Assembly: GCA_046348995.1 (NCBI GenBank)
Contig: JAXMDB010000006.1
Span: 62,001-126,000 of the forward strand
DNA length: 64,000 bases
Direction of reading: 5' to 3'
DNA from: JANNSX01 sp046348995
GTDB lineage: Bacteria > Pseudomonadota > Alphaproteobacteria > Rhizobiales > Hyphomicrobiaceae
Shown here: positions 18,093 through 28,199 of the stretch, piece after piece
Layout: every line of letters begins with the position of its first letter
Position numbering within the stretch: the stretch's first letter is position 1
Made by a program: the position numbers and the translations under genes
Notes under the pieces: generated by a model
The model's database searches: none
What the model saw: only the letters and a program-made list of their open reading frames with translations
Told to the model about the DNA's origin: nothing

Positions 18093-19157
18093 TCATCGGT
18101 CCGTGCGAACGAGCTCGACGCGGCGATTGAGAGCTCGTCCATCGAGCGTGCTGTTGTCACCCTTGGGCTGGGTCTCGCCCATTCCAGCCGTCGTGAGGCG
18201 CTCTGGTCCGACACCGATGCGGGCAAGTCCCTCCGCCACCGCCGCCGCTCGCTCTGCCGAGAGCTTGAGATTGTACGCGGCCTCACCGATCGCGTCGGTA
18301 TGACCGACGATCTGCAACGTCCACTTCGGGTTCGATTTGAGCGTCGTTGCGATATCTTGAAGGAGTTGCTCGCTCTCAGGCAGCAAATCGGCTTTGTCGA
18401 ATCCGAAGTGAAGTCCGTAGACATCATACTTGCGCAAAGTGCTCAACGACTGAGCCATCGCGGACTTCATCGATGCGCCGGCGCTCACCCTGGTAATTCT
18501 CTCGCGACGAACCTGCTTCTCCCAGCTGAACTTCAGCACGCTCTCGAGCATCAAGGGGCCGTTGACGTTGCTCAAGATCAGAAACTGACCCTCCCCCGTC
18601 CGCTGGCCTGAGCCGAATTTTCCGGATGCACGGACAGCCGCGACCTCCGTGACCTGGCTCTCGACGATGAGCGGCACTTTCACTTCCTTGCCCATCATTT
18701 GCAGCGTGCCGTCGATTTTCGAGAGCTTTGCGTCGTATGCGAGTGAGAGATCGGCGCGACCGGCCGATCGCAAGTCCCTAAGCACGTCGCCGGAAATGCC
18801 AAGCGAGGTGCTGCCGGGAATTGTGGCCGGCATGCTGTCCGCATAGCCCATGACGAACATGCGCGCATGCTCCCGATCGGTCGCACGCAGATTTCGCAGC
18901 ACATGCAGCCCGCGGGTGCTCATGTACTGGATCGTCATCATATCCGGGCCGATCGCGGCGAAGGTCAGCACGCTTTCCGCGTCGGCTCCGTAGCCGTTGC
19001 TGAATGCGGTCGTGATCTGTCCGCCGACGTGCGGAGAGAGCGGGCCGGCCTCGTCCGCAGATGCTGCTGCCGTTCGGAGGCTGCCGATCATCATCGAGGC
19101 CCCCAGAAGCAGCGCCGAGCGACGACTGATCCCAACGTCGAACATTTCCCAGCTCAT
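18093..19157 (-). CDS. OmpA-like peptidoglycan-binding protein with Tat-type leader
   Basis: A 354-residue exported protein. The leader ISRRSALLLGASMMIGS is of twin-arginine type, unusual for an OmpA-family protein. The middle part (about 45-230) is a beta-rich domain of unknown type. The C-terminus (about 245-354) is a canonical OmpA domain with LHFGFDKADL, IVGHTDAIG, LSAERAAAV and a closing LNRRVEL, which binds diaminopimelate of peptidoglycan. GGGGGG lies just ahead of the start. A 157-base gap separates it from the MetA-like gene, so co-expression is possible. Confidence 0.82.
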   Translation of the reverse strand: MSWEMFDVGISRRSALLLGASMMIGSLRTAAASADEAGPLSPHVGGQITTAFSNGYGADAESVLTFAAIGPDMMTIQYMSTRGLHVLRNLRATDREHARMFVMGYADSMPATIPGSTSLGISGDVLRDLRSAGRADLSLAYDAKLSKIDGTLQMMGKEVKVPLIVESQVTEVAAVRASGKFGSGQRTGEGQFLILSNVNGPLMLESVLKFSWEKQVRRERITRVSAGASMKSAMAQSLSTLRKYDVYGLHFGFDKADLLPESEQLLQDIATTLKSNPKWTLQIVGHTDAIGEAAYNLKLSAERAAAVAEGLARIGVGPERLTTAGMGETQPKGDNSTLDGRALNRRVELVRTDR

Positions 19158-19703
19158 GCATCCCCCCGGATTGACGACTGTCGACTGCTTCGCATCTTCG
19201 CGGAGCAGGTGTGTGTGATGGTGTAGTCTCCGTTCATAGGGGATGCGTCTGTCGTGCCGCTACGCCGGTTCTGGTCAAAATGGAGTCGCGGTGCGGGGAG
19301 GCGCGTTGAAATCGGTGGGGTCGAGGCCGATCAGCACGAACACCCAGACGACTCAGCTTTCCTCAGTGATTGTCGGGCGAGCGCCGTTTCGAGGTCCGCT
19401 TGAGGCGACGACGCAGACATCGCTTTCGACTATGCACACGTCTGCAAGGTCCGCGAAGTGGACGTCTGCGGCACTAGCTGTCGCAGCCCTTCGAGCAAGA
19501 CGTTGATCGTTGTCGCTCGGCGCGGTTAGCTGACGTGAATCAACGCATGACAAGACGCGGGGTTTGCGCAGTCAGCAGACGTCGGCATTGAACAGCCTGA
19601 TCACATCAGCCGCTGCGCAGGCTCTGCAATTTGTCACAGATCGGATTCTCTGTTCATTCGACTGCAGCAATGAACAGTCCGACGATCCTAGCGTGGATGC
19701 CGC
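19158..19703. other. Intergenic region, no gene seen
   Basis: The 546 bases hold no convincing gene: the open frames are short and have no ribosome sites. The one structural item is a nine-base inverted repeat CTGTTCATT-N10-AATGAACAG at 19650-19677, just beyond the stop of the leftward hydrolase. It may be its terminator, though it lacks a T run, or an operator. Confidence 0.45.
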
Positions 19704-20381
19704 TTACCTCGGTCCCAGATGTTTCTGCCAAAAGTCGAGCATGCGACCCCAGGCCAGCTCACTCAATTGACGATCGTATTCGGCGCTCTGCTCGTTGACG
19801 AAGCCGTGTTCGGCCTCGTAGCGGTAAAACTGTACGTCCTTATTGGCCTTCTTGGCCCCGCTCTCGTACGCGTCGACGGCCGCTGGCTTGCACCAATCGT
19901 CATGGTTCGTGAAATGGCCCTGCAAGGGAATTTGGAGCTCGTCCGGTTTTCCCTCTGAACCCAGCGGCAAGCCATAGAAGGCGACGGCGGCAGTAAGCTC
20001 GGGCAGTCTGCAGGCGCCGAGAACCGTCACGGCGCCGCCTAGGCAGAAGCCCGTCAAGCCGACCTTGGGATTGGCCTTCGCCAAGTGCCTAGCCGCGCCA
20101 AGCACGAGTTGATCCGTAGCCCTCACGAAATCGAGGGAGTTCATTTCGCGACTGGCGGAGTCGCTGTCGTGATAGGGGACCACGGTTCCTCCGTAGAGAT
20201 CGGGAGCCAGAGCGTGATAGCCGGCGAGTGCCAATCGATCACAGATCCCCTTGATTTGATCCTGTAGGCCCCACCACTCTTGGATGACGACGACACCAGG
20301 TGCGTTCGCACGGCCGGTCGACGCCAAGTAGCCCTCAGCAACCTTACCGTCGGGTCTCGCAAATGGAATACGCGTGCCCAT
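19704..20381 (-). CDS. Dienelactone hydrolase family protein
   Basis: A 225-residue cytosolic alpha/beta hydrolase. The ATG at 20381 is chosen because GGGAG lies eight bases upstream and the family N-terminus begins there; the frame stays open to 20597. VVIQEWWGL is the family start motif, Cys113 in GFCLGG is the nucleophile, and the catalytic His is in AEHGF. It would open lactone rings such as dienelactone, an intermediate of chlorocatechol breakdown, but many members have other ester substrates. It is monocistronic and divergent from the acyl-CoA synthetase. Confidence 0.87.
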   Translation of the reverse strand: MGTRIPFARPDGKVAEGYLASTGRANAPGVVVIQEWWGLQDQIKGICDRLALAGYHALAPDLYGGTVVPYHDSDSASREMNSLDFVRATDQLVLGAARHLAKANPKVGLTGFCLGGAVTVLGACRLPELTAAVAFYGLPLGSEGKPDELQIPLQGHFTNHDDWCKPAAVDAYESGAKKANKDVQFYRYEAEHGFVNEQSAEYDRQLSELAWGRMLDFWQKHLGPR

Positions 20382-20711
20382 GACACTCCCGTGATCTTTG
20401 CAAAGCAGGTGCATGACTGGATCGCGAACGAGCGAGCGCGTCAACCCCGAACATTCAAGCGAGCCGAAGCTCGGCGACGGCAATCGTTGCTGTCCACCTC
20501 TCCACGAAGCGGACGGCCAACAGACGGATACTCGCACCGAGCGGATAGCAGACATTCGCCCGATGGGGCCATGAATTCGGCTCTGAGCCGTTGGCACCGC
20601 GAGCTGGGAGCGTAAGGTGCGACGTGACGAGCGATGAAAATGCGCGCCGCCCCGTCCAGGTGAGTGTCGCGATCATCGAGCGACTCTGACCGCAGCAGCT
20701 ATGAGAGATCT
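20382..20711. other. Divergent intergenic region, dienelactone hydrolase / acyl-CoA synthetase
   Basis: These 330 bases separate two divergent genes. The frames that stay open across it are arginine-rich shadows. No repeat or strong promoter was recognised by eye. Confidence 0.4.
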
Positions 20712-22769
20712 ATGAGCCAGCCTACCGATGTCAGTCTCGACAGACTGTTCGCGCCAGACTCCGTCGCTGTCATCGGCGCGACCGAGAACCCCAGCAAGTG
20801 GGGATATCAGTATTGCCGGCGGCTGCTCGCAGCCAAGGCGCGGCGACGCGTCTATCTCGTCAACCAGAACCGGACGCCGGTGCTTGGACATTCGACCTTC
20901 GCCTCGATCGACGAGCTGCCTGAAACCCCCGATGTCGCCGTGCTTTGTGTTCCAAAGACCGCCATCCTGGAGGCGGTCGAGGCGGCGGCCCGCAAAGGCG
21001 TCCGATATGCGGTCTGCATCACGGCAGGCTTTGCGGAGACAGGCGCCGAGGGACGGGTGCTGCAGGAGCGCATCGTCGCGGCCGCTCATGCCGGAGGCAT
21101 GCGTCTCGTCGGCCCCAATTGCCTCGGTTTGATCGATACACGCGCCGAGTTTCACTGCACCGCCTTCTGGGACGTTACGCCCGGCCCGATCGGCCTCGTG
21201 TCGCAGAGCGGCACCATTCTGCTCGAGCTCGGCGTGCGCTTGACCACCGCCGGTCTCGGCTTCTCGCGCGGCGTCTCGATTGGCAATCAGGCCGATCTCC
21301 AATTGCACGAGTACATGGAGTCGTTCGTCGACGAGCCGGCGACCCGCGTGGTGGTTGCCTATGTCGAGGAGTTCAAGGACGGCCGCGCCTTTCTGGGTGC
21401 CGCCCAGCGGGTCATCGCCACCGGCAAACACGTCGTGCTGATCGCCCCGTACGGCTCCGAGGCAGTCGCCCGCTCGGTCAGCTCGCATACGGGATCGCTG
21501 GTCTCGAGCGACACCATCATCGACGCGGCGGCGTCACGTGTGGGCATCGTCCGGGTCACCTCGATCGCGGAAATGATGCGCGCGATCGACGGGCTGCTGT
21601 CGCCGGCGCGCGCTCGTGGGCGGCGGCTCGCGGTGCTCTCCGATGGCGGCGGCTGCGCGACGATCGCAACCGGCGTTGCCGGTCGCGAGGGATTCACCGT
21701 GCCCGCCTTCTCGGACACGCTCAAGGAGCAGCTGAAGACCGTCTGCACGCCCGAATCCGGCATCGGCAATCCCGTGGACTACGTCAAAGGTCTCGATATC
21801 GAGGTCTTCGTGCCGGTCGCCGAGATCATCGCGCGCTCCGGCGAGGTCGACGCCATTGTCATGTCCGGTTTCCTCAACAACGTGCGTCCCGAGGTCGATC
21901 CCGTTCGGGAAAAGGGCCATGCCAGGCGCATTCTATCGGCCGTGACCGGGCACGGGCTCGGCCTCGCCATCTCGACAGTCGAGCCAGCACAGCCGGCGAT
22001 GGACGCGTTCAGGGCTGCGGGAATCCCCGTGCTCGACCACCCCGACGAGGCCCTGCGCAGTCTGCGTTTGGGCTTTGTCGATGACGAGAGAAACCGCGCT
22101 CTCGCACCCATCCGCGGGGTCGAGCCGCTCCGCGCGAGCCCAGGCTATCTCGAAGCCCGTGCGCTCTTTGCCAGCACAGGCATCACCTTCGCATCGGCGC
22201 TGAGCGCGCGCTCGAAGGACGAGGTGATGGCGTCGGGGCAGCGCCTCGGGTACCCGATCGTCTTGAAGGGATTAGGTCAGAGTCACAAGTCGGACAGCGG
22301 CGCAGTGGCGCTCGCGATCAAGGGAGACGCTGAGCTCAGCGCGGCCTTTGATGACATGTACCACCGCTTGCAGCCCGACGCGTTCAGCGTCGAAACGATG
22401 GTGGACGGCTCAGCGGGTGTCGAAATCCTCATCGGCGCTGTTCGCGATCGCGCCTTCGGTCCGACGATTGCCGTCGGTCTCGGTGGCGTGCTGACCGAGG
22501 TCTTGAGGGACACTGTCGTGGCACTGGCCCCCGTGGATGTGGAGGAGGCGTGCCGGCTTCTCCTGTCACTCAAGGGCGCGCAACTTCTCAAAGGCTTTCG
22601 CAGCAAGCCGGCTGTCGATCTCCAGGCGCTCGGCCGCACCGTAAGCGCGTTCTCTCGCTTCGTTGCCGATCATCCCGAGATCAGCGAAGCCGAGTTGAAC
22701 CCTGTCATCGCATTGTCTGACAAATGCGTCGCCGTCGACGCACGGATTGTTGTCGCGGATACCGCCTGA
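20712..22769 (+). CDS. ADP-forming acyl-CoA synthetase (acetate-CoA ligase family)
   Basis: A 685-residue enzyme of the NDP-forming acyl-CoA synthetase superfamily. A CoA-binding domain comes first (SVAVIGATENPSKWG). The succinyl-CoA-ligase-like domain holds the phosphohistidine in SSHTGSL. The C-terminal ATP-grasp domain (about 480-685) has YPIVLKGLGQSHKSDSG and VEILIGAVRDRAFGP. It interconverts an acyl-CoA and free acid plus ATP; the acid cannot be told. The ATG at 20712 is preferred to 20664 because the conserved domain begins at once. It stands alone just left of the IS region. Confidence 0.87.
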   Translation: MSQPTDVSLDRLFAPDSVAVIGATENPSKWGYQYCRRLLAAKARRRVYLVNQNRTPVLGHSTFASIDELPETPDVAVLCVPKTAILEAVEAAARKGVRYAVCITAGFAETGAEGRVLQERIVAAAHAGGMRLVGPNCLGLIDTRAEFHCTAFWDVTPGPIGLVSQSGTILLELGVRLTTAGLGFSRGVSIGNQADLQLHEYMESFVDEPATRVVVAYVEEFKDGRAFLGAAQRVIATGKHVVLIAPYGSEAVARSVSSHTGSLVSSDTIIDAAASRVGIVRVTSIAEMMRAIDGLLSPARARGRRLAVLSDGGGCATIATGVAGREGFTVPAFSDTLKEQLKTVCTPESGIGNPVDYVKGLDIEVFVPVAEIIARSGEVDAIVMSGFLNNVRPEVDPVREKGHARRILSAVTGHGLGLAISTVEPAQPAMDAFRAAGIPVLDHPDEALRSLRLGFVDDERNRALAPIRGVEPLRASPGYLEARALFASTGITFASALSARSKDEVMASGQRLGYPIVLKGLGQSHKSDSGAVALAIKGDAELSAAFDDMYHRLQPDAFSVETMVDGSAGVEILIGAVRDRAFGPTIAVGLGGVLTEVLRDTVVALAPVDVEEACRLLLSLKGAQLLKGFRSKPAVDLQALGRTVSAFSRFVADHPEISEAELNPVIALSDKCVAVDARIVVADTA

Positions 22770-22868
22770 ATTTCCAAAGCCGATATCTCGCATCCTGGCC
22801 GGTCACGTCTAAAGAGTCCGCAAACCAGGCTCAGTCGTGATCCAAGCGCCGGATCGGTTCGCGGCACT

Positions 22869-22889
22869 CTAGGCCACAAACTCATAAGG
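22869..22889. repeat. Left target duplication and inverted repeat of the IS5 copy
   Basis: CTAG at 22869-22872 is followed by GCCACAAACTCATAA, the left terminal inverted repeat. It matches the inverted right end at all but three of the first 15 positions. Confidence 0.8.
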
Positions 22890-23747
22890 GGGATTCCCCT
22901 TTCGAGCGAACAGTGATTCAAGCTCTCCAAACGGAGGGCGGTGATGTCGCAGCGGCGCTACGAGCTTTCAGACTTCGAATGGTCGGTGATCGAGCCATTG
23001 TTGCCGAACAAGCCTCGCGGGGTTGCGCGCGTTGACGACCGGCGGGTGCTGAACGGAATTTCTTGGCGGCTGAGGACGGGTTCGCCATGGGCCGACATTC
23101 CCGAGCGCTACGGCCCGCCGACCACCTGCTACAACCGCTTCGTTCGATGGCGGAAGCTTGGCGTCTGGGATCGGATTTTCGCTGCGGTCTCAGCAGCCTA
23201 TGACGGCGACCTGCAATCGATCGACAGCACCTCGATCCGCGTTCATCAGCACGCAGCCAACACCAAAAGGGGGGCGCGGAAGCGCCGGATCCCGCCTCTG
23301 GGAACCAGTTTGAACCGTCGCAATGGGGCGCTCGCGAGGTGGACTGACGACCAAGATTCATGCCGTCGTCGACGGCAATGGTCTGCCGATCACGTTGAAG
23401 CTGACGGCCGGCCAGGCCCATGACGGCCGCAGTGCTGAGGACATGCTGGATACTGTGACGGCCGGCCAAACCTAACTCGCCGATCGCGGCTACGACAGCA
23501 ACGCGCTACGCCGCCGCCTCGCAGAGCGCGGAGCCTTCGCCAACGTGAAGCCGATGCCAGGCCGCAAGCAGGCTCTCCCGTTCAGCCGCTACCTCTATCG
23601 CTTCCGCAACGAGATCGAGCGCTTCTTCAACAAAATCAAACATAACCGCGCCATCGCCACATGCTACGAAAAACACGATGCGAACGACCTCGCTCTCATC
23701 AAGCTCGCCTCGACGAGATTGTGGCTACGGGTTTATGAGTCGGTGTC
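22873..23747 (+). mobile_element. IS5-family insertion sequence, 875 bp
   Basis: A complete-length insertion sequence bounded by imperfect inverted repeats (GCCACAAACTCATAA left, GACACCGACTCATAA right when inverted) and by a CTAG duplication on both sides, the YTAR-type target of IS5 elements. It contains one transposase region that is frameshifted and interrupted by a stop, so it can move only with help from an intact copy. The clean ends suggest a younger insertion than the neighbouring IS remnants. Confidence 0.85.
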
Positions 23748-23751
23748 CTAG
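22944..23751 (+). pseudogene. IS5-family transposase, frameshifted and nonsense-mutated
   Basis: The N-terminal part reads YELSDFEWSVIEPLLP, WRLRTGSPWADIPERYG and IDSTSIRVHQHAA from an ATG at 22944 with GGAGGGCGG upstream. The frame is lost between about 23280 and 23330, and the DDE part resumes in another frame as MGRSRGGLTTKIHAVVDGNG. A TAA at about 23473 then interrupts GQT-LADRGYD, after which FRNEIERFFNKIKHNRAIAT and the normal end follow. IS427-group elements may use programmed frameshifting, but the TAA cannot be bypassed that way, so the gene is dead. Confidence 0.85.
23731..23751. repeat. Right inverted repeat and target duplication of the IS5 copy
   Basis: The right terminal repeat TTATGAGTCGGTGTC ends at 23747 and is followed by CTAG at 23748-23751. 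The transposase stop codon lies partly in this duplication. Confidence 0.8.
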
Positions 23752-23969
23752 ACTAGAAGCACGATCATTGAGCGAGATGCCGCGAAACCCGGTTTGCCGG
23801 GGAGATCGATGTCTGACCGTTCGCTGTGCGGCGCATCACCGAAGCAATGGCGATCGACCGCAAATGACCCTGAGCAGACGCCGATGCGGCGATCTCGGGG
23901 GGCAGCGCTCCACTCGGAACGACTGCAACCGGCGGCAAAGGTCGGGGCCTGAGCCCCTTTTCTCATCCA

Positions 23970-24358
23970 GTCAGAGGGAGGTCCTGGGTTGAAATTTTGC
24001 CCGTTGCCGACCGTTGCGGCAATGGCGATGGTGTGCCGGAACTCGTCGGGTGTGCAGTTGGCGAGCGCCGAGTGCGGACGCACGTGATTGCAGTCGGTGC
24101 GCCACGCGGCCAGCACGCGCCGTGCCTCGGCGAGCGCCGAGAACAGCGTCTCGTTCAGGCACTCGTCGCGCAGCCGCCGGTTGAAGCGTTCGATAAACGC
24201 GTTCTACTGCGGCTTGCCGGGCGCGATATAGTGGCAGGCCACGCAAGCCTCCCTGCTCTACGTTCGTGCCGCCGACACACGTCGGCTGTCGCGCTGCCTG
24301 CCTCCTGCTCCCGCAGGGTCGCAATAATCTGCTCTTCTGAGAAACTGCTCCTACGCAT
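23970..24358 (-). pseudogene. IS3-family transposase remnant, internally deleted
   Basis: On the minus strand the OrfA start is clear (MRRSSFSEEQIIATLREQE, then DVCRRH), but it jumps directly into the C-terminal part of OrfB in another frame: AFIERFNRRLRDECLNET, then CNHVRPHSALANCTPDEF and NGQNFNP. The central HTH and the first two catalytic acids are missing, and an in-frame TAG precedes AFIERF. This is a fossil of an IS3-family element, probably of the IS2 or IS51 type. Confidence 0.8.
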
Positions 24359-24804
24359 CGTCCGTCTCCTCCTCGGAGGTACACGGACTCTACCCAAATC
24401 TGGAGGAGATCGCGGGGCTCAGGTCAACCCTTTGCCGCAGGTCAGAGACGGCCGAGGGCCACTTTCGAGCTCTCATAGTACGGTTGCCCTGGACCACTGC
24501 CTGTGAGAGCGGGCAAGGTTACAGCGCCCTTGCACGTTCACCGCGCCCAAATGTGGCGATGACATGTCGCTCAGCCCTGTTGCATCGTCCACGGGCAGAC
24601 CGACCCCAATCAAAAGAAGGCCCCGTTCGAAATGAGGGCAATGCACCGCGCTCGCCGAGGAAGGCAATGGCTGCCGATCTGCTCCCACAAATGCTGGTGC
24701 TCCGTACGCCTCCGGCGAGGACCGCCTTCCCCTGCAGCCATTGTTCGCCGAGTTTGAGGGCTGATGCGAGGCGGCGCGGAGGTGGACAGTCCACAAGGGC
24801 GATC
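24359..24804. other. Unassigned spacer between IS remnants
   Basis: These 446 bases lie between the IS3 remnant and the IS66 relic. No gene or inverted repeat could be recognised. It is probably further mobile-element debris, including the lost end of the IS66 element. Confidence 0.4.
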
Positions 24805-25173
24805 GTGGACACAAGCGAAGAGCGCCGGAACAGGCGCTGGCCGGAGGCGCTGAAGCGGGAGATCGTGGCTGCCACGTTTCGACCGGGGGCGTCTGTTTCT
24901 GTGGTGGCGCGCCAGTACGATGTCAACGCGAACCAGGTGTTCAGCTGGCGTCGCCGGTATGGGCGACACGAGACCAGTTCCAACCATCCTCATCGGGTTC
25001 GAGCTTCGTGCCGGTGACGGTGACGACGGAACCGGAGAGTGAGGCCGGGGCATCGGCCCCAATGATCTCGCACGATCGAGATCGAGGTCTCGGGCACCTA
25101 CCGCGTGAAGGTCGGCGCGAGCTTCGACGCTCGCACGTTGAAGCGTGTCCTCGACGTTCTGGAGGGCACGATG
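24805..25173 (+). pseudogene. tnpA: IS66 TnpA remnant
   Basis: An HTH protein of IS66 elements begins at GTG 24805 with RRWPEALKREIVAATFRPG, SVSVVARQYDVNANQVFSW and RRRYG. The frame is lost after about 25000. FVPVTV and then VSGTYRVKVGASFDARTL-RVLDVLEG can be followed in other frames up to the start of tnpB, the usual IS66 layout in which the end of tnpA meets the ATG of tnpB. Confidence 0.78.
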
Positions 25174-25560
25174 ATCCCGGTTCCGTCCGGCGTGCGGGTG
25201 TGGCTGGCGCTCGGTCGTACCGACATGCGGCGCGGCATGAATGGGCTTTTGCAGGTGCAGGAGACGCTCGGCCGCGATCCATCTGCCGCATGATCTGTTC
25301 GTCTTTCGCGGAGCCAGGGGCGATCTCGCCAAGATCTCTGGCACGACGGGCTCGGGCTGTCGCTCTACGCCAGTTGACTGGAAACGCGCGGCCGGTTTGT
25401 TTGGCCATCGGCGGCAACGGCGCTGCTGCTATTTCGGCTGCACAGCTCGCCGCCATGCTCGACGACCGACGGCGGCAACCTGTTCGCCGAGGATTCCACC
25501 GGAAACCGTGGATAGTCGGTTTGAGCGCGCACTTCGCGAGCGGCGCGCGATGGTCTGGTG
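25171..25560 (+). pseudogene. tnpB: IS66 TnpB remnant (Orf2-like)
   Basis: It begins MIPVPSGVRVWLALGRTDMRRG followed by MNGL, the diagnostic start of IS66 TnpB. A frameshift at about 25260 moves it to HDLFVFRGARGDL in a second frame. The later part (WHDGLGLSLYAKRLERG in intact relatives) is barely recognisable. It cannot yield a functional protein. Confidence 0.75.
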
Positions 25561-25574
25561 ATCCTGCTGGGCGC

Positions 25575-27169
25575 ATGGATCTGCCTCCGACATCGACGCG
25601 CTGAGCAGCGGCGCCGTTCATCGCCGAGGCTCGAGCTGCTCAGATCGAGGCCGAGTTTGCACTCGCCCGCGCCAGAACGCCGACGATGCGGCGACGATCG
25701 CGGCCCAGAAGCTCGAGATCGCCAAGCTGGTGCCGTCAGATCTACGTGGACCTGATCGATGCACCGCCCGTTCCATCGACCAGATGGACTGGAGCTCGAG
25801 GACCTGGAGATCACCGGCGACCGAGGATCGAGATTGCCGCCGAGACGGCGGCGGCCAAGGACCGACGGTTCAGCGCTATGCTCGCGCGTCCGTCCCGCCA
25901 GCCTTTCCGAGCATCTGCCGCGCGAGCGCGTCGTCGTGCTGGTCACCGTCTGCGCCTGTTGCGGTGGCATCGCGAGCTGCGCAAGCTCGGCGAGACCATC
26001 ACCGAGACGCTGGAGGTGATCCTGCCAGTGGAAGGTGATCCATGTCCGCGAGAAGATGACGCCGGACTGCGAGACGATCAGCGAGGCCACCCGCCTCGTT
26101 CCACGTCACGCCGCGCGGCTGGGCGGCCCCAATCTCATGGCCATGCTGCTCGAGAAGTTTGGCCAACACCAGCCGCTGAACCGCCAGGCCGAGCGCCATG
26201 CGCGAAGGCGTGCCACTCGGCTTATCCACGCTCGCCGATCAGGTTGGCGCCGGATGCGGCGCTGTCGCTGCTCAGGCGTGTCGAGGCGCATGTCTTCACC
26301 GCCGAGCGTTTACACGGTGACGACACTACCGTGCCTGCGCCGCTGGCCAAGGCGACGATCACCGGACGCTGCTGGGTGTACAGTCCGAGATGATCGGCCG
26401 CTTGAAGGCCTCGCCGACAGCCATGTTCTACTACTCGGCGCGATCGCGGCGAAGCAACATCCGCAGTCCCACTCGCTCGCTGGTCCGGTGCTGCAGGCCG
26501 ATGCTTATGGCGGCCAGCGCAAGGAGCTCTACGCGGCCGACCGCAAACCGGGAACGATCTTGAAGCGGCTTGCTGGCGCATGAATGGCGTCCTCTTCTTG
26601 CGCTCGCCGACATCGAGGCCAGTGCGCGGCGCAAAGCAGAGGGTAAGACACCTGCACCGATCTCGCCCTTGGCGCTGGAGGTCGCGGCGCATCGATCGGC
26701 TGGTCTCGAGATCGAACGCGATATCAACGCACAGAGCGCCGAAGAGCGCCACCGTGTTCGTCAGGAGCTGAGCAGCACCGCTCGCCGCGCCGAGCCGAGT
26801 GCGGATGCGCGAGATGCGGCCCAAGCCTTCGCGCGGGCATGATTCGCCGGGCACATCGACATGTTGAAGACGGCCGCTCCTTCACCCGCTTCCTCGACGA
26901 TGGCCGCATCTCGTCGGATGTAATGCCGTCGAACGTGCGTTGCGCGGATCGCGCTCGGCAGAAAATCGTGGCTCTTCGCCGTTTCCGACGGTGCTACGCC
27001 GCGCCGCCGCCATGTACTCCCTCACGCAGCCAAGATGAACGGCAACGATCCGCAAGCCTGGCTCGCCGATGTGCTCTCACGGCTCGCCGGGCATCCGGCG
27101 TCACGCCTCGACGAGCTGCTACCGTGGAACTGGCAACGCGATCGTAGCGTCATCAGTCAGGCGGCCTGA
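25575..27169 (+). pseudogene. tnpC: IS66 TnpC transposase remnant
   Basis: Pieces of the IS66 DDE transposase are spread over all three frames. Near the start are DIDAL and QKLEIAKL. Mid-gene pieces are HVREKMTPDCETISEATR, NLMAMLLEKFGQHQPLNRQ and MIGRLKASPTAMFYYSARSR; later ones are HEWRPLLALADIEASARRK and, at the end, NDPQAWLADVLSRLAGHPASRLDELLPWNW. At least five frame changes and several stops are visible. Confidence 0.82.
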
Positions 27170-27190
27170 AATCTACCGCGCCTGCGGTTC

Positions 27191-28099
27191 TCACCGAATG
27201 CTTACGCCTATGAAGACCTTCGCATGTTGAACAAACTGGCGATGCAATAAGCTGACGCTCTGAGCCAACGCCACGACAGCAGCCATCAATATGATGCGCC
27301 CCCATATGTTAAGGCTTGGAAGTGCAATCAAAGTCACCAAGAGCATCAGCCCATTTATTGTGTTTCCATACTTGCTTGCGTAAAATCTTTCGTATCTGCG
27401 AATGTGCTGTTTTAACTTCTCGCGCTCCCCCAATGCCCAAGACTCGCTGGTGCTCTGCGCAATTGCAACGTTAACGGATTGACCGAATTCGACGATAATT
27501 GAACGCTCGAAGCCATCAGCTTCCGGCTCTTTGATGTACAAACGAAGGTAGTCAGTGCGGTTCGATTTGGCAACGTGTGGCTCGAAGTCTTCGAGAAACC
27601 TTGATTGCTGAGTTCCATCAAGGGTGGTGACAATAACTCTGCTTTTCGGGCAACTCTTCTGTAGCTCTTTGGCAAGCGCCAGAACGTCCGCTCTTTCGAT
27701 CTCGATGGGACCAAACTCATGCCGGGCGAAATGAATCTGGCGCGGCGATGCGTCATCATTGTTTTCGACCCTTGGTACGTCATGCGGGAATAGAAAAAGT
27801 GTTCCGGCATTTCCAATCGTCGTTTCCCATTCGCCGTGTAGATCGCCGTTCTGTTGAATATATGCAGCTCCTGAGATTCTGATCTGAGCCGCTTGAATTC
27901 CGTCTCCGGTTTGCAAGCCTGAGAATTTCAATTCGTTTCCGTCGAAGGAATCGGACAAATCATAGATCAATATACCCAGTGTCGAATCGTTGAGGCGTAG
28001 CGTGCCAGACAGGTTCTCATCGGCTCCGCTCAATCGAACATACGCATTGCCTGTGTTGGTGCCATGAAACTGACCTACCCACTTCTTGCCAATTGGCAT
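27191..28099 (-). CDS. Orphan protein with C-terminal membrane hairpin, function unknown
   Basis: A 302-residue protein not recognised. The start has GGGAG nine bases upstream. Residues 1-115 look like a beta-rich domain (WVGQFHGTNTGNAYVRLSG, GDLHGEWETTIGN). The middle (about 120-240) is mixed alpha/beta with RVIVTTLDGTQQSRFLEDF. The C-terminus has two hydrophobic helices (NGLMLLVTLIALPSLNIWG and ILMAAVVALAQSVSLLHR) that would place it in the inner membrane. Its base composition is clearly less GC-rich than the neighbours. It lies within the IS island, so it was probably gained by transfer; a defence or stress role is possible but unproven. Confidence 0.72.
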   Translation of the reverse strand: MPIGKKWVGQFHGTNTGNAYVRLSGADENLSGTLRLNDSTLGILIYDLSDSFDGNELKFSGLQTGDGIQAAQIRISGAAYIQQNGDLHGEWETTIGNAGTLFLFPHDVPRVENNDDASPRQIHFARHEFGPIEIERADVLALAKELQKSCPKSRVIVTTLDGTQQSRFLEDFEPHVAKSNRTDYLRLYIKEPEADGFERSIIVEFGQSVNVAIAQSTSESWALGEREKLKQHIRRYERFYASKYGNTINGLMLLVTLIALPSLNIWGRIILMAAVVALAQSVSLLHRQFVQHAKVFIGVSIR

Positions 28100-28199
28100 G
28101 AACGAAGCTCCCGCACTGCAATTTATTCACAAAGTGGCTGCCAGTCTGTCGCAAAAACCCGGGTTCGGGTGCGCTCTCCCATGCTCCCGTGTGCAATGC

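Larger units (their letters stand above)
24805..27169 (+). mobile_element. Degenerate IS66-family element
   Basis: The order tnpA-tnpB-tnpC and the content of each piece are those of an IS66 element, but all three genes carry frameshifts and small deletions. Neither terminal inverted repeat was recognised. The coordinates cover the coding remains only. It is more decayed than the IS5 copy nearby. Confidence 0.82.

Noticed and set aside
23250..23340. Programmed frameshift making the IS5 transposase functional
   Set aside because: A purine-rich run is present, but an in-frame TAA downstream blocks the protein anyway.
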